Source of the DNA: Cytospora piceicola
Lineage: Eukaryota > Ascomycota > Sordariomycetes > Diaporthales > Cytosporaceae
Direction of reading: 5' to 3'
Assembly (NCBI GenBank): GCA_023375675.1
Contig: JALQBC010000015.1
Coordinates: forward strand, 248,001-312,000
DNA length: 64,000 bases
Position numbers and translations under genes: made by a program
The notes under the pieces: model-generated
What the model was told of the DNA's origin: nothing
The model's input: the letters and a program-made list of their open reading frames with translations, nothing else
Databases searched by the model: none
Shown here: piece by piece, positions 44,182-56,225 of the stretch
How the letters are laid out: each line of letters starts with the position of its first letter
Position numbering within the stretch: the stretch's first letter is position 1

Positions 44182-47100
44182 CTATCTCCCAGGCCTGGTG
44201 TTTTCCTCGGCGGCTAGGTCTCGTTCGACCATCTCTATCGACGTCAGGCTAGGAAATCGCTTCGAGAAGTCGCGGAGGTAGTCGTCCTTTTCTTGGGCCG
44301 TCATGTCCAGGGCCGGTTGCCCGGGGAGGTCAGCCGCGACCAACGCCTCGAGCCTGCCCGTCTGCCGCATGCCTGTGGTATTTATCGAGGCGGCCTGTGG
44401 GGGCGACGACGCAAGGATGTTCATGTTGCTGCTGCTGCTACTGCCATTGGTCCCGGTCCTGTTCAGGTGCCCGGGCTTCGGTGGTGCCATTGGCCTGCTG
44501 CCCATGTCTTTGGGCTGCGGAACCGGTCTAGATGAATCCACACCTGTTGCCAAGGCAGCAACCTGATTCAGGGAAGTCGAGCTGGACATTGGTCGAGTGG
44601 TCGACGTCGAACCTCGCCCAGTGCCAACGGGCTTCCGTGGTACTTCAGGCCTGGAGTCGACAGGTTGAGCCGATTCAGCTGCAGGCTCCGTGTACTGACC
44701 GTAACCCTCCGCGGTCCTCTTCACATTGGTGGCAGACCGAGCGTTCTCGTCAAGGAGGCTCTGTACTTTGCTCTGTATCGAGATGGCCCGTGAAGACCCG
44801 CTGACGGGTGGAGGCGTAGGTTTTCCTCCTTCACCACGCTGAGCAAGTTTCGCACGATATGCTGCCTGCGCGGCGGAAACACGTTTCTCCTCCTCTTCGA
44901 GCTGCCTCTGCTCAATCTCGCGGCGCATTTCTGGTGTGGGCTCGTCCACATCCCCTAGAGCCTGGCCATCATCACTCCGACCGTCTGTAGCCTCAGACCC
45001 AGCAATCGGTGTCAGTTCGTTACGGTCGAGGGGTTTGAATGGCGACGGCGTTCGTGCCTCAGGCGCCCCACCAGGCTGGCTGGACTCGAAGCGTTTGAAA
45101 GCGTCGCCGAACTTCCCGGCAAAGATGGACTTTTTGCCTAAGCTTGTGAGACTCGAACGTTTGCCATCCATACTCCTCCTGCTTGGCTGAGATTCCTCCA
45201 TCGATCGGAGGAAATCAACATTCGACTCAATGTTCATATCTTCGTCGAGCAGCAAGTCAGAAGACGCTGAGGGAGGCAGTCCTGGAGAACCGTGGGGTTT
45301 CGAATTCCTTTCTTGCTCACGGAGGAAGTCCAGGTTGGACTCGAGATAAGTGCTGGCTGGACGGGACCGTCCCGACATGGACTTGGTCTTATGCAACAGT
45401 TCAGGCTCCAAGTTGGGTCGACCTCCTTCAAGGGAGGGCCTGGAAGAAGACGGCTGTCGTGAATGGCCCTGGTATGACGGGATGCGAGGGGAGGCAGAAG
45501 GACGAAGAGACGGGGAGTCTGTACGGATGGGCAGCGAGATGTTCGCCTCTTGCGGCCTGCCAAGGCTTGAGGATCGATGGTGGTCGCCTGAGGGGAATCG
45601 ATAGATCGGGTACTGTGACGTGGCTGTCGTTGACAGCTGTCGTTCGGGTGGTGGAGTAGTCATTGTCCCTGTTGAGACCATATTGGGCCGCGTAGGTGAA
45701 GGCTGGAAGGCCTGCGCCGATCCCGAGGAGATGGCTTGCAGTTCAGGGGTATTCTTGATAATCGACGAAGCGCGGCTCATCTCGACGGGCCTAGGAGGGG
45801 CTGACGCGCTTTTGACGGCCGCCTGCAAAACCTTCCTCTCTGGTGATGTCGAGGGCATACGAGCTCCGCGGCCAATTTCTGCGGTTTGTCTATTGGAAAC
45901 GGGTGCAAAGGCCTCATCTACTGACTTAGAGTTGGCTGTTTGGGATATGTCTGCACCCTCGAAATCGAACTTCATCCCTTTCTCATGTAGGATAGAGAAC
46001 TGGTCGAGTGTCGGGAACTTATTTGACAGCTCATCAGCCCCTTTCAAGACGGATGACGAGTCAAGCGCAGCAAAGGGGTCACCGTTGCTGATCCGCATCG
46101 GCGAAGGGCTTGGTTTTGTAGACTGCGTTGCAGGTTGTGCACTCGTAGCAGGTAGCCTGCCCCTTCGCATGGGTGCAATCTCCGGTATTACTGTCTCGTG
46201 CTGTGGTGGTGGGGAGAATACGGCTCCGACAACAGGGGTCGAAGAGTTCGAAATGTCTTGTCGAGATGGACGAGACTCTGCCTGTGCCACACCGGCATAA
46301 ATCTAGAGACCTTGTCAGCACAGGGGAACCGATAGCGCTGGAGTGACAAAACACATACATCTTTGATCGGAACATCACGACCCTGCATAGCAGATGACTC
46401 TTTTAGCACTTGATATATGTTCGGTCTTGCCTGTGGGGTTTCCTTCAACATGGACGCTGAAGCAAACGTGTCAGCCTCCACATACAGCAGCCTCCTTCCA
46501 GAAGAGACGCACCTATCAGCTTCTTGAGTCTATCCGAGAAGGCTGGATAGCTCGGGAACCTGTAACTCGCGTTGAGTATAGCCAGTTGACCTTGCTCTTC
46601 GAACGGAGTCGTGTAGTAGCACAGCTTGTACAGCAGCACACCCAATGCCCATATATCCGACTTCTCGTCGATAGGCTGTTTTCGATACACATCAACCATC
46701 TCTGGACTCCTGTACTGCATGGTCGTATGCTTTTGTACATCTTCGTCTACCAGACGGCACTCAACCACAGTCGTCGGGGCAGGTCGCGGGGCGGCAGCGG
46801 ACCCGAAGTCGCACAGCTTGAACTTCCTCTTCGAGCCGGTCGTGATAAAGAGGACGTTCTCGACCTTCAAGTCGCGGTGAAGCAATGGCGGCTTCAGGTA
46901 ATGCATGCAAGCGACGCCCTCTGCGACATCTGTAAATATTTGTAGTATCTCGGGCTCGGTCAACCTGACTTGGAGCCTCGTGTTCATAAAATCGATCAGG
47001 CCGCCGCCATTGCAGTACTCCATCAGCAGAAAGACCTCATAGCCACCGCCCTTGAGCTCTGAGGCATGCGAGTCAATGTAGGTGACTATGGGGCGGTGCC

Positions 47101-47422
47101 CCTTGAGCCGCTTCATGGTCTCGACCTCGGTGCGCATGCCTCGAAGAGCTTCCTTGTCTGGAACGGCCACGCGCTTCAACACTGCCAGATCGGTGCCGTC
47201 GATGGGCTGGGGCATCTTGACCAGGTAGACATGAGCGAATCCTCCTTCTGACAGGTATTTCTGTATTACCACGCGATGGCCGCCGACTTGGATCTTGGTT
47301 CCGGGCGCAAAAGTTCCGGCGGGAGCCCCAGGACCTGGCATGACGGGCATGGAGGCGCCGTACGCCGCTCCCTGGCCATGTCGAGGGGCGACGACTGGCG
47401 CTGGGTGGCCGTAGGAAGCCAT
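44182..47422 (-). CDS. Ark1/Prk1 (NAK) family serine/threonine kinase
   Basis: Actin-regulating kinases phosphorylate endocytic coat and adaptor proteins (Pan1, Sla1 in yeast; AAK1 and GAK in animals) to drive coat disassembly. Exons 47422-46513, 46456-46359 and 46302-44182 (two 56-nt introns, GTGCGT..TCAG and GTATGT..CTGAC..TAG) give 1042 residues. The N-terminal kinase domain has the Gly-rich loop SEGGFAHVYLV (about 58-68), the VAIK-type lysine K83, HRDLKVEN (182-189) and DFG at 205-207, then YRSPEM in place of APE and KSDIWALGVLLYKL. The other ~700 residues are Ser/Pro-rich and disordered with repeated FDFLRE/ESNVDFLRS-type and RPS motifs, typical of the regulatory tails in this family. 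It overlaps no neighbour; the hydrolase gene upstream is also on the minus strand. Confidence 0.92.
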
Positions 47423-48290
47423 CGCGGTGGCTTAGGTGGTAATGCTCGAGGGGACTGAGCCTGGGGCTGAGTGATCGGTAGGCCAAAAAGGGAGCAGAGG
47501 TTCGAGGATAGGGAGGCGGGAATTCGAGATGGCCCAGGTTGCTTGGAGGGGTGGAGTATAGGGGTCGCTAAGTCGCTTAAGTAAAAGGGAACCGGATTTA
47601 GGTAGTCGGTGGCACTTGTGTCGGTGTCGGCGACTGCGTTGGGCACCAGGAAGAGAAGGGGGGGGGTGGTCGGAGTCTGGAACAAGATAAACACGGGGTG
47701 GTGTGTAAATGATGTCTATAAGTATGCCATTTCTTTGATGCCTTTTGCCATAGTTTGAGCACAAGGTGTTGACAATTGTCTTTGGCGGTTTGTGGTGTTG
47801 TATGTAGTCTATGTAGTTGCAAGGGGGGGATGTGTTGTTATGACCAGCTGGACTTGGACCCGTCTTAATATCTACAGGGGTATACACTTAAGTGAGGCTA
47901 CGTCGTCTGCCGCTTTAGTACTGCCTAGGTGCTTAAGTTAGCTCCAGGGCTGTGCTTAATGCTGCCCCACGAGCCCTGAGTTAAGCTGTGCCTGAGCCGC
48001 TATAGGGACCTGGCATACGCTAAAATGACTACATGAACCACAGAGCGACCAACTACCTACTTAAGTACCTAGGTACACTGGGCAGCAAATACAGGCTTGC
48101 ATCTCAATATACAGTTCATACATGGTAGTCTTGCCATTCTCGTTATAACTTTCCTACCAAATCTTCAACAGTCTCCAACAAACTGACTTCCGGTCAAGCA
48201 CTAACCAGGCCATGCTGTCTACCCCCTTTCCTGCCACTACATCGTATGGACCTCTATGGTGATGTGTATGGCTTACTTGCTTTACTGCCT
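47423..48290. other. Intergenic region (kinase promoter)
   Basis: About 0.87 kb. Pyrimidine/purine-biased leader next to the kinase start, a G-run at about 47662, and a TACTTAAGTACCTAGGTAC motif at about 48057-48075. No gene supported. Confidence 0.45.
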
Positions 48291-49323
48291 TTATTTCTCC
48301 AGGCTCACAAGGAAGCTAACAACCCTATCACCAAGCCAGTCTTGCGACGAAGCCAGGTCGACAGTGTGGGTTGCACCCGGAATCAGCCCAGAGAGATCAC
48401 TCATTGCTGGGCAGAACGATCTCCACTTGGCCAGTAGCTTTTCGAAGTCTACCGTATTGGGGACGTACTGATCTCCTGCCGACGGAACAACCAAAATGGG
48501 CTGCTTGACCCTGCCCCATGTCGCCGCTACCTTTTCATCGGGAAGGTCTGAGGAGAAGTAGTCATCGTCGCCCCTATTTTGGTTCCGGTTCATGTCAGCT
48601 GGAGAGCCCTCCTGGTTCCCATGAAAGGGTGGATCTGTGTTTGGGCTTGTAGAACTTACCCATCACCAGCCAGCGAGTGGAATCGGTAGGCAGTAATTGG
48701 CCAGGGATCGGACTCGAAAGGGAGCTGTGACTTGGGAACAGCGTCGTCTCCCCTGCCCGATTTGATCATCTCCGTTGCAATGGCGACGGCCTTCTCCATG
48801 GCCTCTTTACCCTTCTCAATGGGAAGAGCCTCACGGTCAGAGACGGAACCTTGGAGGATGAAACCATCCACAGGCTCGTTGTGATGCTTATCGTAGTTTG
48901 TATACTCGATACAATCCTGCTGGAAGTTAGTGGTTGGTCGCATGTACAATATGAATAATTAGACCCTACCTGACTACCCGTGGAGTGGCCCATAAGCACA
49001 ACCTTCTTCTTGCCAATGCTCTTCAAGTACTTCACCGCATACGAGATATCCTCCACATCATTAGCAAGACAGTTCCAGCCAAACCCGCTGAAGGAAGAGC
49101 GGATCCGCATCTCGAAGACCGAGTAGCTGAGTCCCTCTGCTGCCTCGATCTTGGCAGCTACAGTTCTGATGTATGGCACCGTGTGAGGACCATCTCCAAG
49201 ACCTCCGATGAAAACGAGGGCGTTTTGAGCTGAGGAGGAGCCTAGTTCATAGACACATGCGTGCCTGACCCCTTTTGATGGGTATGGGTGTACTGTGACG
49301 GAAAAGGGCTTGGACTCGGCCAT
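48291..49323 (-). CDS. DUF1749 alpha/beta-hydrolase
   Basis: A 298-residue alpha/beta-hydrolase-fold protein of the DUF1749 family, found across fungi and sometimes annotated near siderophore genes; its substrate is unknown. Exons 49323-48970, 48919-48660 and 48573-48291. The first intron (50 nt, GTAGGG..CTAAC..CCAG) follows GHSTGSQ. The second (86 nt) ends at AAAATAG; an earlier CCAG would create a frame error, so the later acceptor is chosen, giving LAGDGGDDDYFSSDLPDEKV. Nucleophile elbow GHSTG with Ser114, the acid candidate in LVVPSAGDQYVP and the His in GATHTVDL form the expected triad. No signal peptide. Confidence 0.9.
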
Positions 49324-49842
49324 TATGGTCGTGAAATTAGATGGACACTAGAGGCGAGATCCCAGAAGAGTTCAGAAGATGGAGTGGCTGTGTGTACGTA
49401 TAGACTGAGTGAAGTAGAAAACAATTCAACCTTGGCGAGTTCCCGGATCACGGTTGTTTGTCAACTGCAGATACCTGTTGGTGTGTTGTCGATCGGCCTG
49501 CCGGTGTCGGTGTCGGTGTTTGGTGGTCGGTGGACGGCCGGGATGACCCTTTTCGGGTCCACCCGCCTGTGCCTGCCTCTGAAGATCGCCGGAGTCTCAG
49601 CGGCCGGAGACCCGAATAAGCCTGCAGGTGACCTGTAATAATTCTAGCTCTCATCCTGTACTTCACTTGCAGCCGCAGCGTTCAACTGAGAATCCCCACC
49701 TTGAAGGTGTCAAGCAACCCAGCCTGGATGAACAAAAAAGTACCTTCTTCAGCAGGTCACAAGTGTTGACAAGCTTCTTTGCGGGTTTGCCCAATCTCAG
49801 CCTGCCCAGCCCGGGCATCTTGGGCAACATCATCCATCCAAC
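49324..49842. promoter_or_regulatory. Divergent promoter region between the hydrolase and TTI1
   Basis: About 0.5 kb between outward-facing genes. GGTGTCGGTGTCGGTG near 49501-49520 is a small direct repeat. No specific regulatory site recognised. Confidence 0.45.
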
Positions 49843-52800
49843 ATGGCTCATCAACTTGGGCCACTGTCCGAGTTCACCTCGTCTGCAAGGAACCATTTCT
49901 TCGCAAAGGTGTGTGAATCTGCAGCCGTATGACACTAACTTGGGGCTAAGTATGAGATGGCAGCTCAAACCAGTATGTGTGGACATCAGCAGACTCGTCC
50001 TCCAGCAAAATCCGGACAAGGCCGCCTCTGATAAACGGCTGCAAGACCTCCTCACCCAACTTAACGCCACTCTAGAGGCCCAAATCCAGTACGACGCAGC
50101 CGTGCTCGATTACAAACTGGCCGACTATGTCTTCTTCCCGCTTTCCCACGCCCTGCGCCAGCAGGGCTCTTATTCCATCCGGGTCATCGAAACCGTCATC
50201 AAGTCCCTCCGTCTGCTCATCCAGTATGGGTGGAAAGCCAGGATATCCAAGGACCTGTCGCAACAGCTCCTCATTCTCCTGACCTTCATCGTCGGCGGCG
50301 TACCAGGCCAGGAGCAAACCCAGCCTACAAAGCCCGAGGAGACCATCCTGGAAGGCTACAAGGCCCTGACCGTACTGATCAAGGCTGCGGGGCTGTCGTC
50401 TAAGGACTCACCTTTGACAGACGCCAAAATAATCCCTTCGTTTGGACACGCTGTGTCCGTGATTTTGGACGCTGTCACTGAAGGCAGCACCCCAGATATA
50501 CAGCTTGAAGCGCTGCAGGCGATTCTGGCAGTATACACCACCATCAAGCAGGACGATGTGCTGGCTACTTTTTTCCCGGGCACTGTGTCTGCGTTGAGCC
50601 GCTTATTGTCGCCCCCCATTTCTATTAAGGCGCAGCAAAGAGTGCTCGTTAGTGCCGTGCATATCTTGAGAGTTGTGACTATCAACGTCCTCGGAGACCT
50701 CAAAATGCGGAATCTGCTTCGGGAGACGGAGAAAGATGACCCTGATGCTAGCGATGCCTCAAATAAGGATGAAACCATTGAGAGCAAAGTCCTGACTCCC
50801 GCGTGGCTCAAAGCAACAGCAGCACAGGTCAAAGTTGCTTTGTCCACGGTGCTCAAGCTGCGGAATCACGATGGTACGAATGTCCGCAAGGCGATGGAGA
50901 GGTTCTGCATTGCGCTTTTGGACGAGTGCCACTCTTCATTGTCAAATTGCGCGTCTATGCTGGTCGAGAGCGCCATGGTCCTGAGAGAAGACCACGGTGA
51001 GCAGCCCGGCCTTGGTGCTGACGTCCTTGGAGCCGAAACGGCTATGTTCTTTGGCACCTCCTTGCAGGATCTGGCGACTATATACCCTGAATTGACGGAC
51101 TCTATCAACATAACTGTCTACAATTGGATCACGACCATGCCTCGGGTGATGCAGTCCAGCGACGAGCGGGTGAAGCAGCAGGCCCTTCGGAATATCATCA
51201 AGGGTAACGAGATCGTGTCAACCTTGGGAATAGGGTCTTCAAATCTAGAGGAGTCGCTTTCGTCCGCTTTAAGAGACAGTATCATCACCCTGGCACTTAA
51301 TTCCCGGAACGCCAAGGTCTTGAACGAAGTAGATCTTGATCAGAATCTTTGGCGAAGTTCAGACCTAGTCCAAACCGGACAGGAAGTTCAAACTTACCGA
51401 CCAATCCTGCTACCGCAAGAAAGTCAACGCGATACAAGGAGGGACGTCGAAACCCTGATCCAGAACATTGGTACCTCAACGCAGCAGATTAAGATCGCAG
51501 CGGAGATGCTCCCTTACATCCGCGATTCCACAGGCGTTGACCAAATATCCTCCTTTTGGCTGTCCTTCGAGCTCCTCAAGTCTTCATTCGCCAAAACCTC
51601 CGACGTTGACGAGTTGCTCGACTTCACGAACGCAGCACCAGATCCATCATACCCCGAAGACCAAGGATCCGTCTTCAACGAGCTCTACTCCTTTTCTATA
51701 TCTGTTCTCGACGCACACTCCGATGTGGTCGACGACGAAATCGATTGGCGCCTTGAGGCTATAGCTCTCGAAGTCACCGCCTTCGCGGCCTCTCGTCTTG
51801 GCCAAGCCTTCCGGCCAGAACTCATCGACGTGCTATACCCCATCGCGACATTCCTCGGCTCGCCCATGCCGGAACTGAGGGGCCACGCAATCACGACTCT
51901 GAACAGCATCTCTGTGTCGTGCGGGTACGGCAGCGTGTCGGAGTTGGTCATCGACAATGTGGATTACATGGTCAACTCGGTCTCGCTGCGGCTCAACCAA
52001 TTCGACATCTCCCCGGCGTCGACGAAGGTCCTGACCATGATGATCCGGCTGACGGGGCCAAAGCTGCTGCCGTTCCTGGATGATGTTGTGGCTGGGATAT
52101 TTGCGGCACTGGATAATTACCACGGATATTCTGCTTTTGTGGGTAGTTTGTTCGGGGTGTTGTCTGAGGTGGTGGGGCAGGGTGTCAAGGCTGACGCGCT
52201 ATTGATCGAGGATGGGAATCCGAGAGCCGTCAATCACAGGAAGAGACCGCTGGAATCGTCAGGGATAGAGGATACAATCACCATCCTTGAAAAACGAGCA
52301 AGGCGGAAGAGAGAGGAAGAGGAAGAGGAAGACGTCGAGGAGGTCATACGCGGACATCCGCATGAAGCCTGGAAGTCTGCGAAGGAGGAACTCGATGCTA
52401 TCGACTCACGAAACAATGGCGAAGAAGGCGAGGAGGAGCCAGAGCCGAATAACGACGACGTCGCTATACCGAAAACACCCACTTACACGTTACTCACCAA
52501 GATCACGTCCCTCACCCAACACTACCTCACATCACCCACCCCGACGCTCCGCAAACAACTTCTCGACCTGCTCTCCAAGGTCTCGGCCGCCCTGGCCGTC
52601 GACGAGAACGCCTTCCTCCCGCTCGTCAACGACGTGTGGCCCGTCATCATCAGCCGGCTGCACGACCCGGAGCCTTACGTGGTCATCTCCGCGTGCGGAA
52701 CCCTGGCAGCTCTCTGCGAGGGCGCAGGGGACTTCCTCAACTCGCGTATAAAGACGGAGTGGTGGGATGGGCTGGGAAAATGGTTCTTCAAAGTGCGACA

Positions 52801-53293
52801 TGATGCACGGAAGAACAGCGGCAGGGGCGCCGGGGTCCTCTCGGCCGGGAGGTCCCCGAGGGGAAGCATCCCGGGTAGGCGACATCACGATGCCGCTGCC
52901 GGGGGTGGGATCCTGATCCCGGTGCGCGGAGGCGGCAGTGCTGATGCAGACGGGTTCCAGCTCGAGGCTTCTGCGCCGCCGACAGCATCCCGCGCGGTCG
53001 CCACCGCCGGCCTCGGCAGGTTTGCGTCGGCGGCGCAGACGTGGGAGGCCGTGGTGTCGCTGCTCATCGCGATGGTGTCGTTTGTCCGCATCGAGGACGA
53101 CGTCTTCGAGCAGGTCCTGGAGCTGCTGGCGGACGACGTGCTCCCCCGGAACGAGGAGGCACGCAGGGCGCTGGAGGTGGTCAATGCGGATGCGGTGTGG
53201 CTGGCCATGTACGAGAGGGGGTTTGTTGAACCTTGGCCTGCCCCTGTGATGGATGGTGTGGTGTTTGCACCTGTAGGGACGGTGGGAGGGTAG
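49843..53293 (+). CDS. TTI1: TTI1, TELO2-interacting protein 1 (TTT complex)
   Basis: With Tel2 and Tti2, Tti1 forms the TTT co-chaperone that stabilises PI3K-like kinases (TOR, ATM/Tel1, ATR). Two exons: 49843-49908 encodes MAHQLGPLSEFTSSARNHFF plus AK, then a 55-nt intron (GTGTGT..CTAAC..GCAG) and 49964-53293. The junction gives FFAK-LKPVCVDISRLVLQQN, the conserved start of the family, so an unspliced frame from 49628 is wrong. 1131 residues of HEAT-type helical repeats, with an acidic/basic linker (ARRKREEEEEEDVEE) and the conserved C-terminal region (RIEDDVFEQVLELLADDVLP). The stop codon is immediately followed by a (TCAG)n tract. Confidence 0.9.
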
Positions 53294-53329
53294 TCAGTCA
53301 GTCAGTCAGTCAGTCAGTCAGTCAGTCAG
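53292..53329. repeat. (TCAG)n microsatellite at the TTI1 stop codon
   Basis: Nine to ten perfect TCAG units starting in the TAG stop of TTI1. Confidence 0.95.
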
Positions 53330-56225
53330 CCTCACAATCGAGCGAAGTTGATTTTATGAGGTGCCATCGATTGCATGATACGAGCGATAGGACCGAATCC
53401 TCGAATAGGCAACAGGGCACGTGGATGTGCCAGTCAATGTTGCCAGAGTGAATATCACATGCAAGAAAGGGACTACTCAAGAAGGGAAGGTTGTAGTTGT
53501 TGGGCGGGCACGATACCTGGAATAGCAGGATAGTACGAGACCAAGTACCCGGTGGCACCTACTAAAGTTCCACATTATCAGGGCCCTCTCACGCGCTTGG
53601 TATCTGGGCGTTGATTATCACCTTTGGTTTCTAGTTCATCATAGATCTAGTCCATCATACAGTCAAGTCTGACCCTTGTTCTTCCCGAGCCCGTTGGCTT
53701 GGGACCAGGTGGCGTATTGCAGAACCGCCAAGGAAGAATCCGACCTGACCACTACAATGCGTCTGCTGTAGTCGGTAGTGGTGTGGAAGCCAAGAGCCCA
53801 CTTGCTTGGGGACTGCAGGCGGCTCGGCGAGCCCGAGCCACTTAAAGTCCCAAGACGACGGGCTGTTGGTAGGGTAATTGCTTCTTGGTAGGGAGAAGGG
53901 GAAAGGCGCGCTCAATTCCCCGGCCAGCACTGGGGTAACACTGCATCTGAGTCGCGGCGGCGGGGGAGTCGTTCAAGTTCCTGTGCTGTGGAAGGATACC
54001 ATGCATGTATGTATGTATTTTCCAATTCAGCATACATACATACGTCTTGAATTATTTGCCCATTCACGAGTTACCCCTGTCACCGGCCGAGCGGACTCAC
54101 TCGAGGCTGATTGGGCCAAGGTGATGGATCACTGATAATAGAGTAGGCATGTAAGAGGATGGGCCGTGATTTTGGCAAGCCAACACAAATTACTTAGGCA
54201 ATTGGGGCAAACAAAGTTCAAGATATCGACTGTACCTGCCCGTCTGGGCATGAGCCAAGGTCGACTAGGGACCTTTGTTCGCAGACAGATAGATGCTGAG
54301 CTGGTCCGGGTCCGGGTTCAGGATTCGAGTGCCGGCGCGTATGCAGCACAGCATAAGCAATGTACATGAGCCGAGACGACGGAGAAACGACCCGCGACGG
54401 GAAAGGTCGGTCATTTTCCCCCAGAGATGTTACCGGCACCCTACTAAGTAGATGACCCCACGAGAGCCTGCTTGAGGATCTAGAGCGTCCACGTGTGCTT
54501 AGCGCCTCAGTATTGAACCTTGTCATCTCACACTGCCATTCGTCACACTGCCGAATGGGCACTCAGCAGAATGACACCTGGGGGCCATCTCTCGTCCGGG
54601 GAGATGCGGATGAGCCAGGCCAGCAACCGCCTAGGTAGTTGCATGGTGATGAATGCATGTACCTAAGTACGTACGCTGCAGAACAGTAAGTATCTAACAC
54701 ATCGTTTTGGTGGAAAGATTTGATACAGAGAAGAACTCTTGCAGGATTCCATGCCTGATTCTAGATGATCAATGAATACGATCTGCCCTTTCCCTGACCG
54801 ACCAGCCATGATGGTGTAGTGTAGTTGACAGCCTCAGTAAAACGTCATCGTGCGCCACGAATGGCAACTCTCGTGCTCTGCTGCTCTTCTGCTCGTCTGC
54901 ACAAGCTGTACTGGCGATGATAGTGGCAAGGCGGGTATTTCTTAGGTCGGTCATCTGAGCTGAAGATCGATGGTTGTTCCCTCGATGATTGTTCCCTCAG
55001 GTTCCCTGGTTCCCTGGCTCCCTGGCTCCCCTTGTCGTGTCAGTCGAAACGGGAGATCAAGACTTGATGCTTCGATGATGTGCGACGGAACTAAACTTCC
55101 CGCCCAGCCGCGGTGGGTTAGGAAAAGATAACGCTTTTTGCCTCGTAACCCCAGAAATCCACAGCGGATAAAACGTAAATGATTGATGAAGAAGATGAAG
55201 GAGATGACTGACTGACTGACTGCCCAGCAGCAGTAGCAGCCCAAGGTGGTACCGTAACAGAATGTCGCTAAACTCCAGCGGCTGACCTTTGCCCCATTTC
55301 TCCACCATTATTTTACCCCGACACGCCTTCTCTTATCTCTTGGGGTCTTGGGGTCTTGGGGTACAGGGATCATGACGAGTGTATATACCCTAAGCATCTA
55401 CCTAGCCACTAGCCTAGCCAGTGTACTAGATGGCTGGACCCTTGAGGCACCCCTGTAAGATTAGGTGTGCGAGTACCTAGGTACCTAGGTAGGTATGTAA
55501 ACCCCTGTAAACCATATACTGTTACACTACCTATCTAGGTACATATCTAGGGTACACTAATAGCAGGGTTGTAATCTCGGCCGTTCTTGTCTTAGTCCCG
55601 CTCCCCCAAAATATCGAGGAAGCATCTCTCTCTAACACACACTCCCTTTCATCCATGGATATCACAACAATATGGGGGGGAGGGAGAGATACTTCAAGCT
55701 GTCCCGTCCGGAAACATCCATGGATGATGTTTAGACGACCCAGGCCACTGGTACCGCCTGGATCTCTCATCGGTATCCCGAGGTCACATTCCAGGCCATG
55801 CATGACAAGCCATGCGCGCCATTACCATAACCAAGGTAACTGGAAACGGTATGCATCACCGAAGAGCTATCTTACATGCTCTTGTCTCTGATCCTGTCCT
55901 GTCGTGTAACGTGTTCCGCCCCAGCTGGCCCAGGCGCCCCTTATGCCTGATGGCTTGGTTTGTATGTAGCTGGTGTAGCTCCGGGCCCACTATCTCAATT
56001 GATGCTACCCAGTGCCGAAGGAGGGGTGCGTCCTGTCCTCCCCCTGTACAACCGCATCTCGTCGTTGCACTATACTATGCCTTGCTGTAGCTGGTTTGCT
56101 ATAAGAGTGCGGCTTTGTCCCCTCATCTCACCCTTTCACTGCTCCCAGCTTGGTGTTGTTTCCCCATATCTATATCCGGTCAATACCCAACCAGATCCCA
56201 ATTCTCGAAATCGAAGTCGAGTGAT
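53294..56225. other. 2.9 kb gene-free stretch
   Basis: The longest gene-free stretch outside the transposon island. Holds only small repeats: ATGTATGTATGT and CATACATACATAC (about 54005-54045), CCTGGTTCCCTGGCTCC units (about 55000-55030), ACTG units (55205-55220), GGGGTCTT units (about 55340-55365) and a dense TACCTAGG cluster (55385-55560). The right end is the permease promoter. No protein-coding frame shows family resemblance. Confidence 0.5.
55385..55560. repeat. TACCTAGG-type motif cluster
   Basis: Several blocks such as GAGTACCTAGGTACCTAGG and CTACCTATCTAGGTAC within 180 bp, upstream of the permease. Confidence 0.75.

Noticed and set aside
41831..49323. Secondary-metabolite gene cluster around the P450
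   Set aside because: Neighbours are a kinase and a DUF1749 hydrolase; there is no backbone synthase, transporter or pathway regulator adjacent.
49628..49963. TTI1 start at 49628
   Set aside because: The upstream part does not look like protein, and splicing from an ATG at 49843 yields the conserved FFAKLKPVCVDISRLV start.
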